Assembly (NCBI GenBank): GCA_947579605.1
Contig: OX388307.1
Coordinates: forward strand, 13,927,237 to 13,991,236
Origin: Athripsodes cinereus
Taxonomy: Eukaryota > Arthropoda > Insecta > Trichoptera > Leptoceridae
Direction of reading: 5' to 3'
DNA length: 64,000 bases
Shown: piece by piece, positions 48,401 through 59,114 of the stretch
How the letters are laid out: every line of letters starts with the position of its first letter
Numbering within the stretch: position 1 is the stretch's first letter
The notes under the pieces: generated by a model
What the model saw: only the letters and a program-made list of their open reading frames with translations
What the model was told of the DNA's origin: nothing
Database searches by the model: none
Translations under genes and position numbers: made by a program

Positions 48401-48963
48401 GACAAAATAATATCTGTAACGGTTTTTTTATGAAACATTCCCTTCAAAAGAATTCGTAAATACGTGAGTGAGTGATAGAAAGGTAAAAAAAAGTTTGGTT
48501 ATTTGGTTTGAAGAAAAATACATGATTAGGTATAATATGATTATGTTTTATATAGTTTTTTATTATGGTTTCCGATAAATTTCTTTGTGTCCAAAACTTT
48601 TATCTACACCCTCAAACCAGAGACGACTGACCGCCATATTACTCTATCTGTATATACATAGGTACATAAGTTTTTTCGTCACTTCTATTTTTGATTTCTT
48701 TTTGCAGACTTCTGAATCTGTTATTGCAAAAATGTCTCATATTTCTATACAGTTGAAACATTTCTTCTAACGATTTTCATTATCGTTGTAAGAAATGATG
48801 TAACGGAACGGATTAAATAGAAGAAATGAAAAGATGTTCGTCCTAATAATTTGCTCATAAGAACATCTTAATTATTATGTTCTCTCAAATTGCCCACTGT
48901 GATATTTTTTTATGAATTAACTGTTAAGTAGATATTTGTTATGTGTTTGTTAATGTTACAGTA
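45456..48963. other. Non-coding stretch with one isolated ORF
   Basis: About 3.5 kb, A+T-rich. The only distinctive spot is the open frame at 47368-47526, listed separately. Confidence 0.4.
47368..47526 (+). other. Isolated protein-like ORF, possible exon or relic
   Basis: From ATG at 47394 the frame reads MTDGMRYSEEETQYLLGSGQ followed by DSPSGLSYNNGNVGTG and ends at a TAA near 47526. The acidic and Ser/Gly-rich composition and higher G+C stand out from the surroundings. A weak splice donor (AACG, then GTAATG) lies near 47484. I do not recognise a family. It could be a small exon or a fragment of an unknown transposon. Confidence 0.25.
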
Positions 48964-49898
48964 AATCATCATCATCATCATCGCCCTCAACGCTCCTCTC
49001 GGGAGCACAGGGCAGATACCAGCCTCCTCCATTCAGAGCGTCTCTGTGCCAATTGCGTCACCTCTTTCCACGACATTTCTTGCGCTCTGATATCGTTGTC
49101 ATAGGAACGGTGTATTGTGAAAGAGGGACGCCCGGGCCAACGGAACCCCTGCGGACGGAAGAACAGTGCTCTTTTTGGCCAACTATCATTAGGCATTTTC
49201 AAAACATGTCCCAGCCAGGACCATCGTTTCTCCTGTATTACGGAGATTACAGGTCTCTGCTGGGTGCGCCGGCGTACAGCATCATTTGTAACATGTTCAT
49301 ACCATTTGACATCCAAAATCCTTCTAAGACACTTGTTTTCAAAGCTTAGTATCTTCCGCTCTTGAGCCTTGGTTAAGTGCCAAGACTCACAGCCAGATAG
49401 AAGGATTGGGATGATGCACGCATTGAACAAGCGACATTTTGTCCTGATGCTGAGTCCAGACGCCTTCCAAACTTTGTTCATGTTATTGAAAGCCCCGCTA
49501 GCTGCTCCTATGCGGATTGGTAATTCCGACCGGAGATCACCCTCTGGCGTTATGGTTGCTCCCAGGTACCTGAATTTGCTAACCTGAGATATTTGGGAAT
49601 TACCAACCATTAGTGGGGTGTGAGTACTGGTGCATGCACTATTACATATGTACTCCGTTTTACCAGCGTCGATACGAAGGCCAAGGCGCAAGGAATTTTC
49701 ATAAAGAGCATTAGCGTTGCACTGTAATCCGTCTACAGATGTATCAAAAAGGGCTAGATCATCCGCATATTCAAGATCGTGCAGCACTCCCACAGACGTC
49801 TCACTATCTTCACGCTGTGATAAAGGCACACCGCCAGGGCCCAGAATAGATTTTCTGAGCAGGTAGTCCATAATTATGGCAAAGATAAAAGGTGCCAA
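48964..49898 (-). pseudogene. RTE-type reverse transcriptase (family C), 5'-truncated
   Basis: An uninterrupted 303-codon frame carries the second half of a reverse transcriptase: MAPFIFAIIMDYLL near the N-terminus, the catalytic LEYADDLALF, GLRIDAGKTEYI, KFRYLGATITPEGD, LLSGCESWHLTKAQERK, KCLRRILDVKWYEHVTN, WSWLGHVLKMP and a final WRRLVSALCSREER. The stop is followed at once by five GAT/TGA repeats (48967-48982), the typical RTE simple-repeat 3' tail. Motifs A and B and the endonuclease are gone through 5' truncation near 49.9 kb. The intact frame and higher G+C mark it as one of the younger insertions. A decayed relative lies at 57122. Confidence 0.92.
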
Positions 49899-49915
49899 TA
49901 CATATTTGAAAATAT

Positions 49916-50308
49916 CTTCAACACTACTTTGTGTGTAACAAGACAGATAGGATTATTATTCAATATTTCATTAATCAACACTCGTAATAAGATGAAGACT
50001 TAAAATTAATGAGAAATAATAATTTATTTATTTTAAGTATACTTAAATGTAAGTTAGGGCTAGATGTATATAAATCTCTATTATTATCAACGGACTTGTT
50101 GGAGAGCAATTAACTTCCGCTCTGTTTTGCATACATTTTATTATACTCTCTAGAAGGTGAGAGAGAAATGAAAACCCCTAATATCCACGACTATACTATC
50201 TATGCTTAATAATATTATATTAAATTGGAATAAACAAGGATATGCTTGAATCTAGTTTTAATTTAACAATCTCCTCTCGACAAATATAGGAAGCTTATTA
50301 CGTTCATT
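49916..50308. other. Non-coding stretch, nothing recognised
   Basis: A+T-rich flank of the RTE fragment. No features. Confidence 0.4.
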
Positions 50309-50462
50309 CAGGCCTCGGGCTATTCCAGGGCAGACTGTGAATTTGGCAAGGGAGACAAATTTTAGGAGGCGACAAATTTTAGTGACAAACAAATATTAGT
50401 ATAAAAAAGGGCATAAAAAGACAATTTTGCCCAGTGCATCTTTCACTCTAGCCCGGGAGCTG
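50309..50462. mobile_element. Probable hAT-type MITE, diverged
   Basis: The ends CAGGCCTCGGGCTA and, inverted, CAGCTCCCGGGCTA agree at 11 of 14 positions. The flanking octamers CGTTCATT (50301-50308) and TATTCATT (50463-50470) agree at six of eight, consistent with an old 8-bp duplication. The interior holds two copies of GACAAATTTTAG. Confidence 0.6.
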
Positions 50463-51741
50463 TATTCATTTCACCTGGTTTTTTCTGAAGCTAGAAACAT
50501 TTACCTACCTCCCTCATGTTGCATTCCTTGTAAAGTAGCAAAAAAGGGTAGAACGCTAATCCAGCCTATCCAAACACAATATTTCGTTCTTCACATTCAT
50601 TGAAATCCACACGTATGCACGTATGTCGATTTTTTTTACTAAGCACACAAGAAACTTTTGTTGTGTGCTTGTCACAACTGTTTTTTTTTTTAAATGATGC
50701 ACTTAGTCAAAACATGAAAGTTTCTGACGTCCACGCTTGCTTTCTTATATCCCTTCTTTTAGACAAATACACTTCACTATTTGTTCGCTCTATGCGTCTT
50801 TATAAATACTAAAAAATTTGATGTATTTTTTCAAGTGTTCAGTAAAATCCAGGTATATATATAAAAATCGTATGGCGTGTCAGACGCTATAAATCATAAA
50901 AATCATTAAAAACCAAAATCATTAAAAAAAAATATCAAAAAGATAAAATTGTAAAAAAATGTCTTAAAGATAAAATTGTAAAAAAAAATGTCAGGAAGAT
51001 AAAATTGTAAAATATAATACAGTTGCAAAATATTTAAAATTTATAAAATGACTCTAGTATCCCTCAGCCAAATTCTGGCTTCGGTTGTCAAATTACTAAA
51101 ATCTTCCATCACAAAATCCAGGTATGATGACATGTCACCAATTCAGTTAGGTATCTTTTTTATTATAATTTGATACTTATTATAAATCTACTGACTCATG
51201 TTATCTGGCGGGTGCCTTGCCGGAAAAAAAGAAAGAAAGAAATGTTATTTGAAGATGCTGTAATAGTTTTCATAGATACACACGTGCCACATAATCACAG
51301 GTGTCATTAATTAAAGAAAAAATATACAAATGTACGAAATTATAACATTAATTTATTTTAAGGCATAGTGCATGAAAGTTCAACACAAACAGTATCAAAA
51401 TGCTTCATCCCTTATTAGATATGTAAAGATGATTACTTAGAACCTTACTAGCTTTATTATTTTCATAATATTCGTATTTATTTCACGATACCATAATAAT
51501 ATACACCTAAAACAAACCACGCAGCTTGAATACCTACCAATAATATTTCAGTATTCATAATACCTACATCCAAATACTTGTAATTTTATGTTATATTAAC
51601 ACATAAGCGTTTGAACCCTTCTCAAATAATTGTTTATAAAATGAACATAAATTATCCAAAGTTTTAAGTTCGAAGAACCATACTGTCTTGCTATCTTAAT
51701 ATAGGTATAATATATACAAAAACAACACTTCTCATTATATA
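50463..51741. other. Non-coding stretch with simple repeats
   Basis: A short inverted repeat AAGCACACAA...TTGTGTGCTT lies near 50640-50671, and an A-rich tandem array is listed separately. AAATCCAGGTAT occurs twice (near 50847 and 51115). No genes. Confidence 0.4.
50941..51014. repeat. 27-29-bp tandem repeat, three copies
   Basis: AGATAAAATTGTAAAAAAA plus ATGTC-type sequence starts at 50941, 50968 and 50997. Confidence 0.85.
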
Positions 51742-52005
51742 ATACACTCACACGTCTTGCGATATTTCGGAAATTTTGTGAGAAGAGAGCCTTAAAACTG
51801 GAAAGAGTAATAATAGGTGTGGAATGGAAGCCTGGAAGGGCCCGAGTTCCAGCAATACGGAGGGACCAAATTAAGCATGTTACAAAGAGCTCACTGCACG
51901 GGGCCCTGCACACGGCGGAGCATCGCTCGAGGTGGAGACTGATGGTCTATAGAAGAAGGCATGATGGTCACGATCCTCAGAATTGAGGGATCGATGGAGA
52001 TGATA
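51742..52005 (+). pseudogene. RTE-type retrotransposon 3' fragment (family D)
   Basis: The fragment aligns with 59335-59615: GCGATATTTCGG at the start, GGACCAAATTAAGCATGTTA, GAGCTCACTGCACGGGGCC, ATCGCTCGAGGTGGAGACTG and ATGGTCACGATCCTCAG. The frame is broken by stops and an indel after CGATATTTCGGAAA. The tail is ATGGAGATGATAATG. It encodes the extreme C-terminus of the reverse transcriptase protein only. Confidence 0.8.
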
Positions 52006-52110
52006 ATGTGAAAGGTTAACGAGTAGTTCTTGGTAATAATAATACATCACTGCTAACATGTATCTATGTACATATGTATCTATGTGTTTTTTTTTGTTTT
52101 AATTTTAATA

Positions 52111-52140
52111 ACCGGGTTAGTTGGAAGACATCGCATAACT
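52111..52140 (+). repeat. LINE 3'-tail remnant
   Basis: CCGGGTTAGTTGGAAGACAT and CGCATAA match the start of the LINE tail seen at 2827 and 8990. The rest is gone. Confidence 0.45.
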
Positions 52141-52497
52141 GATATTTATATACTAGAGGAAGTGCAGGTAATGTGGGATACCATTTATATTTAGGGGAAT
52201 ATCTCTTCTAATTTACAGATAGAACTAGCGTGATTACACTTAATCATCAGTCAAATATTTAGCTACTTATTTCTCTATGGCATTTGCTCACAGTTCTGCT
52301 ATTTTTCGTTTTATATGTAAATTTATAAAAAATGGGCTGAAGATGTGTTTTTTAAAAGTTGCAGGTAATGTGGAATACCTATGAAGGTAATGTGGGATAG
52401 TATTCCACTTTACCTTCGTAGTTATAGTTAAAAGTTTGTAAATGAAAAAAAAAATCTGTTTTTACTAGATAGCACTGAATTTTTGTAAGGACTAGAT

Positions 52498-52691
52498 CAG
52501 TGGTTCCCAAACTTTTAATTTCGCGTACCACACACGAAATTATAAATCAGTAGCGTACCATTGAACTGAATTTAAAAACGTTTTATCTAATTATTTACTG
52601 TGTATGTCCTATGGCCATAGCTGCTTGCGTACCACCTTAATAGTTGTCACGTACCACTGGTGGTACGCGTACCATAGTTTGGGAATCATTG
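52498..52691. mobile_element. hAT MITE with perfect 8-bp target duplication
   Basis: Ends CAGTGGTTCCCAAACT and, inverted, CAATGATTCCCAAACTA are classic hAT termini. The target duplication GACTAGAT (52490-52497 and 52692-52699) is exact. The 194-bp interior has repeated GTACCAC/GCGTACCA motifs and no coding potential. It sits inside the pogo transposase relic and is therefore younger than it. Confidence 0.93.
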
Positions 52692-52692
52692 G

Positions 52693-52947
52693 ACTAGATG
52701 ATAAAATAGTGGCCTCACTTTTATTTGGGCCTTTACGTGCTACTGTCTTGGTGATAGAAGAAACGAGAGAAATATCCCATGGGCTATATATTGCTGTATA
52801 TTCAATGTTTTTTCTACATAGTGACTTGGGACTTTCAGTAATGCTGGTGACACTAGCGATGAAATCCGCTTCACTGAACAGTTTTCGGTCAAAAGGATAG
52901 ATTCCTGTTCGACAAAAACCATTCACAGCAAGCTCTTCAGATTGCAC
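52693..52947 (-). pseudogene. Pogo/jerky-like transposase, C-terminal relic
   Basis: The minus-strand frame reads [20 protein letters not shown] followed by [17 protein letters not shown]. This matches the post-catalytic segment of pogo/Tigger/jerky-type DDE transposases, in which a Gly-Phe-x-x-(Thr/Ser)-Gly-Ile-(Tyr/Phe)-Pro motif precedes an Asn/Asp-Arg-x-x-Phe and an acidic phrase. No DDE residues are left, because the upstream part is missing where the R1 fragment begins. Downstream the frame runs into the hAT MITE. It is the only coding trace of the pogo-like element, and it supports the superfamily call made from the TA duplication. Confidence 0.8.
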
Positions 52948-52955
52948 TTTTAAGT

Positions 52956-53890
52956 AAAGTTTTGCAAAGAGCTCTGCAATATACTACAATGCCATTAACT
53001 TGGGCATATTGGCACAAAAGGAAACCTCTGTGCATAAGTGCACAGAGGTTTGCTCTTGTCGCCATGACAAAGGCGTATAAAACATGCGCGACAGACACAC
53101 TGCCTGTGGTGGCTGGCGTGGTTCCACTGGATTTGGAATTCAGCGAAGGGCCTGTATTTTTAATTTTAAGAGAGATCGTCCTTTAATGATTGGAGATCTT
53201 GAATTGCAGCCTCTTTCAGATCCCCTTCGATTTGAGTCTGAAAGTCTCGATGCTTTTTACACTGCGTGGCAGTCCCGTTGGTCGGTATTTCTTGTTGGTA
53301 GAACAACTTTTCTCTTCTTTCCGCAAGATAAGGCCCTTAAACTCTGTGTGGATTCAGCCCGAGTACTGGGCAACACAATTTCTTACTGGCCATGGAGCAT
53401 TTAATGCGCGTCTTCACCAGTTTAAGATAAAATCATCCCCTTCATGTAATTTTTGTAATTCTGAATCCCAAATGTCGGAACATATTCTGTGGGATTGTTC
53501 CCACACCGACATCAGTAGGAAAAGAGAGGAGATGCTCGTTGCTGTTCGTGGTCCATTATCTGGACCTGTAGGACATGCAGACTCGGTGGCCACAAGGAAA
53601 AACTTTTTCGCCTTCAAAAACTTCTGTACTTTCTTTGGTAGCCTAATATCCCCTTCAAGTAACTAACGATAATGCATAGGGAGGATGGCATATTCCCATT
53701 TCTTCCCTTCCATTTTACACCAAATTTTTTGGTGTGTGGCCACTGAATCTAGAGTGCTCCCTCGGGGTAGCATTTCTCGCTTAAATGCGACATTAAATCC
53801 TGTTTGTGCATGTGTGTGTCGTTATGGAGAAACATATCTCCAGGTACGGCACGAGGTATGTGGCGGGTGCTGCCCTTTAAAAAAAATGAT
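52956..53890 (+). pseudogene. R1-clade non-LTR retrotransposon 3' fragment
   Basis: The fragment encodes the C-terminal part of an R1-type ORF2. ISAQRFALVAMTKAYKTCAT and LPVVAGVVPLDLEF correspond to the conserved AQR...YRT...L.V.AG..PLDL region downstream of the reverse transcriptase domain. Frameshifts near 53180 and 53340 follow. FLTGHGAFNARLHQFKI then leads to a zinc knuckle, CNFCNSESQMSEHILWDC (C-x2-C-x8-H-x4-C, about 53446-53499). The frame stops near 53664. It is followed by about 220 bp of 3' untranslated sequence ending in an A-run near 53885. The catalytic part is absent. It lies inside the pogo-like element. Confidence 0.88.
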
Positions 53891-54377
53891 GAGATATTCA
53901 TACACGTTTCATTAAAAATACAAACGAAGAATAGATATAAAATATGTGCAGGTAATGTGGAATACTAGCCCACATTACCTGCATCAAAGTATTCCACATT
54001 ACCAGCCCCCCAATGTTATATCTTAAAACAATAAAAACTCCTGCAAAATTTGTTCAATTCATTTTAAAAAATACACACATTTGAAGAGAAATACACGTAT
54101 TTTGAAAATATAATTGCATTTGGTACATACCTTTAGTATAATTATCAAAAACCCTTTTTTTAACACTACGAAATTTATATGTCACTATCCTCAAAAATGA
54201 TTTTTAACGAACTATCAAAATTATGGAGGGTATGGATCAAACTAAGCTTGTGTATTGCCATCTATGGAATACATTTAGATACATTTTGTTTTTTTGTGGT
54301 CATTTTTACTATAAATAAACGATTTATTGAGGTGGCCCACATTAGTTGCATAGCCCACATTAGCTGCACTTACTCTA

Positions 54378-54612
54378 CCATCACGGCATATCCCACAAGT
54401 GGGGTAGCCAGCAGATCAGCTGCATGTAAGAAACATACAAACTGTCCTCTTCGTGCCAATATAAAATCAAGACATTCAGGATGGGTGGCAAGCCTCATCT
54501 CTGAATTTAAGAAGTAAAATGTCTTAATTTCTTCGAACACCTGCCTTTTACAGGACCCTCGAAAACTTACGCAGAAAAGTGGGAGACCAATTCTTTATCG
54601 GGTGCTCCACGG
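54378..54612 (-). repeat. Dispersed repeat R, long copy
   Basis: It begins CCATCACGGCATATCCCAC immediately after the TA that ends the pogo-like element and runs to GGTGCTCCACGG. About 235 bp match the copy at 7774. The reading frame on the minus strand contains stops, so any coding role is lost. Confidence 0.85.
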
Positions 54613-54769
54613 GATTTATTTATATGACACTGTTTTATTTTGAAATATTGTAACCAATTCACAGTGAAGAATAAAATAAAATAAATAATAAATACCTAAA
54701 CATTAAAATTGTAACTGTAAATATCAAGTGTTATTTATAGAGATACGAACAGCTTTACATAATAAAAAT

Positions 54770-55393
54770 GCTTCTAGAAAGTGGTGAAATATTATTTCGG
54801 TTTATGGTCGTAGGAAGGGAGGAAGCGACTGCGAACATTGCCATAAATGGAGTGAGCATCAAACAAGTAAAAGAATTCGTGTACTTGGGCAGCAGAATAA
54901 ACCAGGATGGACGCTCCAAATCGGAAATTGTGAGCAGAATAAACCAGGCAAGGATTGCCTTTAACAAAAATTGGAATCCCCAAATATTGATTTAAGCGTA
55001 AGGAAGAACCTTACTAAAGCCTTTGTATGGAGCATTCTGCTTTATGGCTGTGAGACGTGGACCATCAGCAAGAGCGAAAGCGGACGGTTGGCGGCCTTTG
55101 AGATGTGGTGCTACAGACGCATGCTGAAGATCCATTGGTCGGAACACGTTGAAAACGAAGAAGTATTAACCAGGGTAGGCGAAAAAAGGCAACTTCTTAA
55201 GAGAATCGGCCAACAACGAGCTAACTGGATTGGCCACAACATAAGGCACCCAGGACTACTCATCGCCATCGCGGACCAACTGAAGAGGGACATGAACTGT
55301 GGCTCATACGTAGAGCTGAAAAGACTGGCTGAGAATAGAGACGAATGGAGAAGAAAAACCAAACTCGTTGCAGACCAATCCAATGGATTGTAA
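54770..55393 (+). pseudogene. RTE-type reverse transcriptase C-terminal fragment (family E)
   Basis: The first frame has NIAINGVSIKQVKEFVYLGS, RINQDGRSKSEI and RINQARIAFNK. A frameshift near 54970 then leads to NIDLSVRKNLTKAFVWSILL, YGCETWTISKSESGRLAAFE, MWCYRRMLKIHWSEHV and a final RDEWRRKTKLVADQSNGL before the stop. This corresponds to the region after the YADD motif, which is not included. No simple-repeat tail follows the stop beyond a short TATATATA. The divergence from families A to D indicates a separate lineage. Confidence 0.88.
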
Positions 55394-56707
55394 CTCATTA
55401 TATATATGTAAACGTTAATTATTTTCTTTCTAACTTATGTGAAATTTATTAGAATAGTTTAGAAGTTTCCCTTTATGAGTATAAGGTAATAATCTGACAA
55501 ATTCAGTAAACTTGTTGAATTTGAGGATCAGTGGTGAATAACAAGATAAATCATAAATAAAATTATGCTACAATGCTTTTTGGTAAATTTTGTATAAGAA
55601 AATCTAATGTATCTAATTTTACTAAGGCCGTACATTAACTTTTATAGAGTTAAAGCGATGAAAACAATGAATTCTCAAGCCTTTCAACTCAAAGATATTA
55701 ACTCAGTTACCTCTTTCATACAAAATATAGCCGTAGTTATAAAGTTATTTAATCTAAGGTATAAAACTTTTAGAGATTAATAGCGATGAGTACAAAATTA
55801 ATTATTAACTGTCTCAAGAAATTTTATCCAAAAATTCTGCAATAATTATAAATATTTTATCTCTCGTCTTAATAATGAAATACAGAAAACAAGGAACAGA
55901 TTATCTAGCAGATTGTCTCTGTAATTATTATTAGTCTTATTGGTCGCTATCAACAAAGACAACCTAAGCACCAAATAAATGAGCTTGTTGTTCAAAAGCA
56001 TTATACTTCTTTCAACTATTCGTGATTCGCTTAGTTTTATTCAGTAACGTATTGGTTTATCTGGCTTATTAATATTGACTCGACTAGATGGTGAAAGCGC
56101 ATTAATCTTAGCCGTTAGTTACACTTGTGTTACCTATCTATCCAGTAGGTATCCGCTAATTGTGAATACATAGATAAACATAGACAACGACGAATCTCGT
56201 TCAATTTTTGTATGTGTTTTTTTTGTTTAGTAGATAAAACAAAGTGTTTACTACCCAGGCTGTTTGAGTTGAAAGGTTGTGTAAACAGGAGATAATGGAG
56301 ATTCTATACATATTATTTAGTTACCTTGTAAGTAATTGTACGATCTGTACATTTTATACATAAAGTCACTCTGCTAGTTACCCTTCATGTAAGAGATGCC
56401 GTGATGGTTTAGATAAATCCGCTACCATCGAATATTTTAATTAAAACTAAAATATAACAACTAGGAGAGTATATTAAAACTTGGTGATTGATTAATCCGT
56501 TGCGTCCGGTCAATATACTACAAAATATAAAAACAATGAGATTTTCATAAAAGATTCGTGTATTCTTCGGCAAAGGAAAGTCCTTTGAGTATTTTGTAAA
56601 AGACTCACTAAAGAAAAACAATTAACCTATTAAAGTCAGCGATGAGTTTAATCACAAATCCCGAATTCCTTAACTTTCATTTGCATAGAGTGGACAACTT
56701 GTAATTT
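55394..56707. other. Non-coding stretch, nothing recognised
   Basis: About 1.3 kb of A+T-rich sequence. ATGCCGTGATGG at about 56397-56408 matches the last bases of repeat R, but only over a dozen positions. Confidence 0.4.
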
Positions 56708-56753
56708 GCTGTTAGTCTGCTGGCTGCTCCTAATGTGGGGTATGCCATGAAGG
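56708..56753 (+). repeat. Dispersed repeat R, short terminal copy
   Basis: GCTGGCTGCTCCTAATGTGG followed by GGTATGCCATGAAGG is a diverged reverse complement of the CCATCACGG end of repeat R. Confidence 0.6.
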
Positions 56754-56876
56754 TACCTAAAGATAAAGTGAAAGAAGTGATAATCGTGTTTTTTTTTCAA
56801 ACAAGTTGCTTTTAGGCCTAAAATAATATATAAAAATAAATAAACAAATTTATATTCAGTTAATTATTATACATAC

Positions 56877-57037
56877 CTAACTCCACAGTCGTCTCCATCG
56901 TCATCATTGAGGACACCTCGCTTCCGTCTCTTCTCTTTGGCACGGCGGACCAGCATGAAGCCCAGCGCGATGATAGCCAGCACAGCCAGTGTACCGAGCA
57001 CGGCCGCTATTATCAGATCACGACGGTGCATGGCCAC
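56877..57037 (-). CDS. Internal exon encoding a transmembrane segment of an unidentified membrane protein
   Basis: This 161-bp exon has a consensus acceptor (GATTTGTTTCCAG) and donor (TTAG, then GTATGT) on the minus strand. It starts in phase 0, ends with two extra bases, and is G+C-rich against an A+T-rich background, a strong sign of conserved coding DNA. It encodes VAMHRRDLIIAAVLGTLAVL, AIIALGFMLVRRAKEKRRKR and GVLNDDDGDDCGV. Residues LIIAAVLGTLAVLAIIALGF form one clear membrane-spanning helix. The following RRAKEKRRKR is a stop-transfer signal, so the C-terminal side should be cytoplasmic and the protein type I. An acidic patch follows. Many insect adhesion and guidance receptors have a separate exon of this kind, so I cannot name the gene. 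Neighbouring exons were not found in the window. Confidence 0.68.
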
Positions 57038-57121
57038 CTGGAAACAAATCAAATCCATCAATAAAATGTAACAATATCTATCCGGAAAAATCTAGTTATG
57101 TATTACAAACATTTAATTCAA

Positions 57122-57352
57122 ACACCTTTCTCGGGAAGAGAGCGAATAAATAAGCTTCTTCCATTAAGAATAATTATGCACAAATTTAGTCGAAATTTTC
57201 CCCAATATTCGAAGTATTCTGAAATTATATCGTTGTTGTAGGAATGGTGTAGTGTGCCATCCAGGGCATTGCGCATCGGACCTTAGAATATAGCTTTTTT
57301 GTCCAAATATCATTGGAAATTTTCACAGTTAGCCACTACCTACCGTTTTTAT
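57122..57352 (-). pseudogene. Decayed RTE-type fragment (family C)
   Basis: It aligns by eye with 48995-49225: CTCGGGAAGAGAG and CTTCCATTAAGA near the start, ATCGTTGTTGTAGGAATGGT (against ATCGTTGTCATAGGAACGGT), then TTTTTTGTCCAAATATCATT (against TTTTTGGCCAACTATCATT). The frame is lost. It is much older than the intact copy. Confidence 0.65.
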
Positions 57353-58764
57353 CTGTCTTTTCAATACAAATCATAAATCATTTTCCAATTATTATTAAAA
57401 AAATATTAAACATGAATTATACAATAACATTCATCCTCAGTACAATTCATAACTCACAAAGAACAATTTACGGGATTTATTAAAAAAAAAACAATTGACT
57501 CATTGTTTAAATTTAACGATGACAATTTATTTTGAGAAATGAAATGAAATTTCTATACTTGTTAATGAATTAAATTTGGAAATATGCCGAATATAATATT
57601 ATACTTATCTAATTATTTCTCCCGAAACAAAATTATTTTTAAAGTCAGCGGCAGAGTTGTCACCTACACTTCTCAGCATTGAACAACTAAATAGTCTCGA
57701 TATGATCAGTCATGATCACATAAAAAAAACTTAGCAGTCTAATGCCAGGAAAAAAATCAACTATTCTGATAAACTGGATTTCAAAGGCTCAAAACGCGGG
57801 CTATTATTTATTTGTCGTTATTACTTTTTTATTTAATTTATATTTATTTAGTATAACAAGGCTAGTATGAATAGAGTATTACCTCCATTAGTAAAATGAA
57901 TTACACAACTTGTAAAAGAAAAAAAACGTAAACTAAATCATGATTTTCATAATTCAAAATAAAACGTAGAATTTATAATTTAGCCACTGTTTAAACAGAA
58001 ATTAAATAGAAAGGCAATTTATATTTACGTATCATTAGCAAAATAAACAGATTTCATTATACACACCCACAGGCATAAAAGTTAGCAAACAAGTGTATAA
58101 AATAGCAATCATAATATTTCCAACAAAACAGTATTTCCATCCACCCCGTATCTTCTAAGATATATTATGCAAGTAAATCGTATATGATTTCCTTCGACGA
58201 AGACTTATATGAATCAGGTGTACATATTCTTATGATCCAATTTATTTATGTCCAACTGAATTCCCGCATAACAATGTATGTGGATGATATTATAATAATA
58301 TCTATAATACATTGAATAAAAAGATACCATTTTCATGTTGTTTCTCTTTCAATGTATTTCTTTTCTTTCACAGTAAACATTTGTGTTTGAAGTTTTTTTA
58401 ACCAAGAAATACGAAATCGTAATGTGTATTTTGTACAATTTTTCCTTTTTGTAAAAAATATCTTAAAGATAATACATGTTTTTACGTGTATAATTTCGAA
58501 TTAGATTTTGATAATATAAGAAAATTAAAAATCTCTCAAGAAATTTTATCTCTTGTTTCAAAAATGAACGCCACAGTACCAAAGTTTTAAGTATTGAAGT
58601 TTATATGTAGGTATTAAACTTTTATGAAAAATATAGCTGAGAGTGATTTTTGAAGATTATCTTTTTTCTAAGATAATTAGATTTTTTCTTCCTTGCAAAA
58701 GATAACAGGAACATTTGATATATAGATTAGGATTAAATCACTATGTTTTTGTAAAAAACAAAGA
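57353..58764. other. Non-coding stretch, nothing recognised
   Basis: A+T-rich sequence. If the transmembrane exon is real, this is probably the intron upstream of it on the minus strand. Confidence 0.4.
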
Positions 58765-58784
58765 AATATCTACTACCTATACCC

Positions 58785-59114
58785 TCACGCCGTGTCCCAG
58801 GTGGGAGATGCAGAGAAGACGGAATGGCGTGTTATTCTATCCTTACATACTTCTTCCGCTACCTCGACATTAATCAAGTGTCTCTTGTGTATTTGATCCA
58901 CTTGATCAAACAACGAAGTTTTTGGACGTCCGCCTTTTATCACATCCTTTCTTTCAATAAAATACACTCTCTTCGTCATCCACTCATCGTTCATTCGCTC
59001 CACATGTCTGAACCATCGCAACAAAATTATACGCATTCTATCTAGAACACTCTCACAATTTCTCAATCTCCTGATATTCTTATTCTTCACATCTCGCAAT
59101 GATGCATTCATCAT
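58785..59114 (-). pseudogene. RTE-type retrotransposon fragment (family A)
   Basis: The minus-strand frame reads SLRDVKNKNIRRLRNCESVL, RMRIILLRWFRHVERMNDEW, MTKRVYFIERKD, KGGRPKTSLFDQVDQI, VAEEVCKDRITRHSVFSASP and stops after TWDTA. It is the C-terminal tip of the same protein as at 3003 and 11326, but clearly diverged (for example WFRHVER instead of WFGHVER). One uninterrupted frame remains. No catalytic domain is present. Confidence 0.8.

Larger units (their letters stand above)
52156..54375 (-). mobile_element. Pogo-like DNA transposon with nested hAT MITE and R1 insertion
   Basis: The inverted termini GAGGAAGTGCAGGTAATGTG (left) and GAGTAAGTGCAGCTAATGTG (right, inverted) are flanked by TA (52154-52155, 54376-54377). 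Copies of the core GGTAATGTGGNATA recur about nine times, clustered within 270 bp of the left end and 430 bp of the right end, several in head-to-head pairs such as 53948-53982. A transposase C-terminus lies on the minus strand (52693-52947). The remainder of the transposase is missing and its place is taken by an R1 fragment. The element is dead. Confidence 0.8.

Noticed and set aside
49053..49587. Plus-strand ORFs of 72-98 codons
   Set aside because: They are antisense shadows of the intact minus-strand RTE reverse transcriptase frame.
53019..53051. Perfect short palindrome AAACCTCTGTGC...GCACAGAGGTTT as a regulatory hairpin
   Set aside because: It lies in the R1-type coding block KPLCISAQRFA, so coding constraint and chance explain it well enough.
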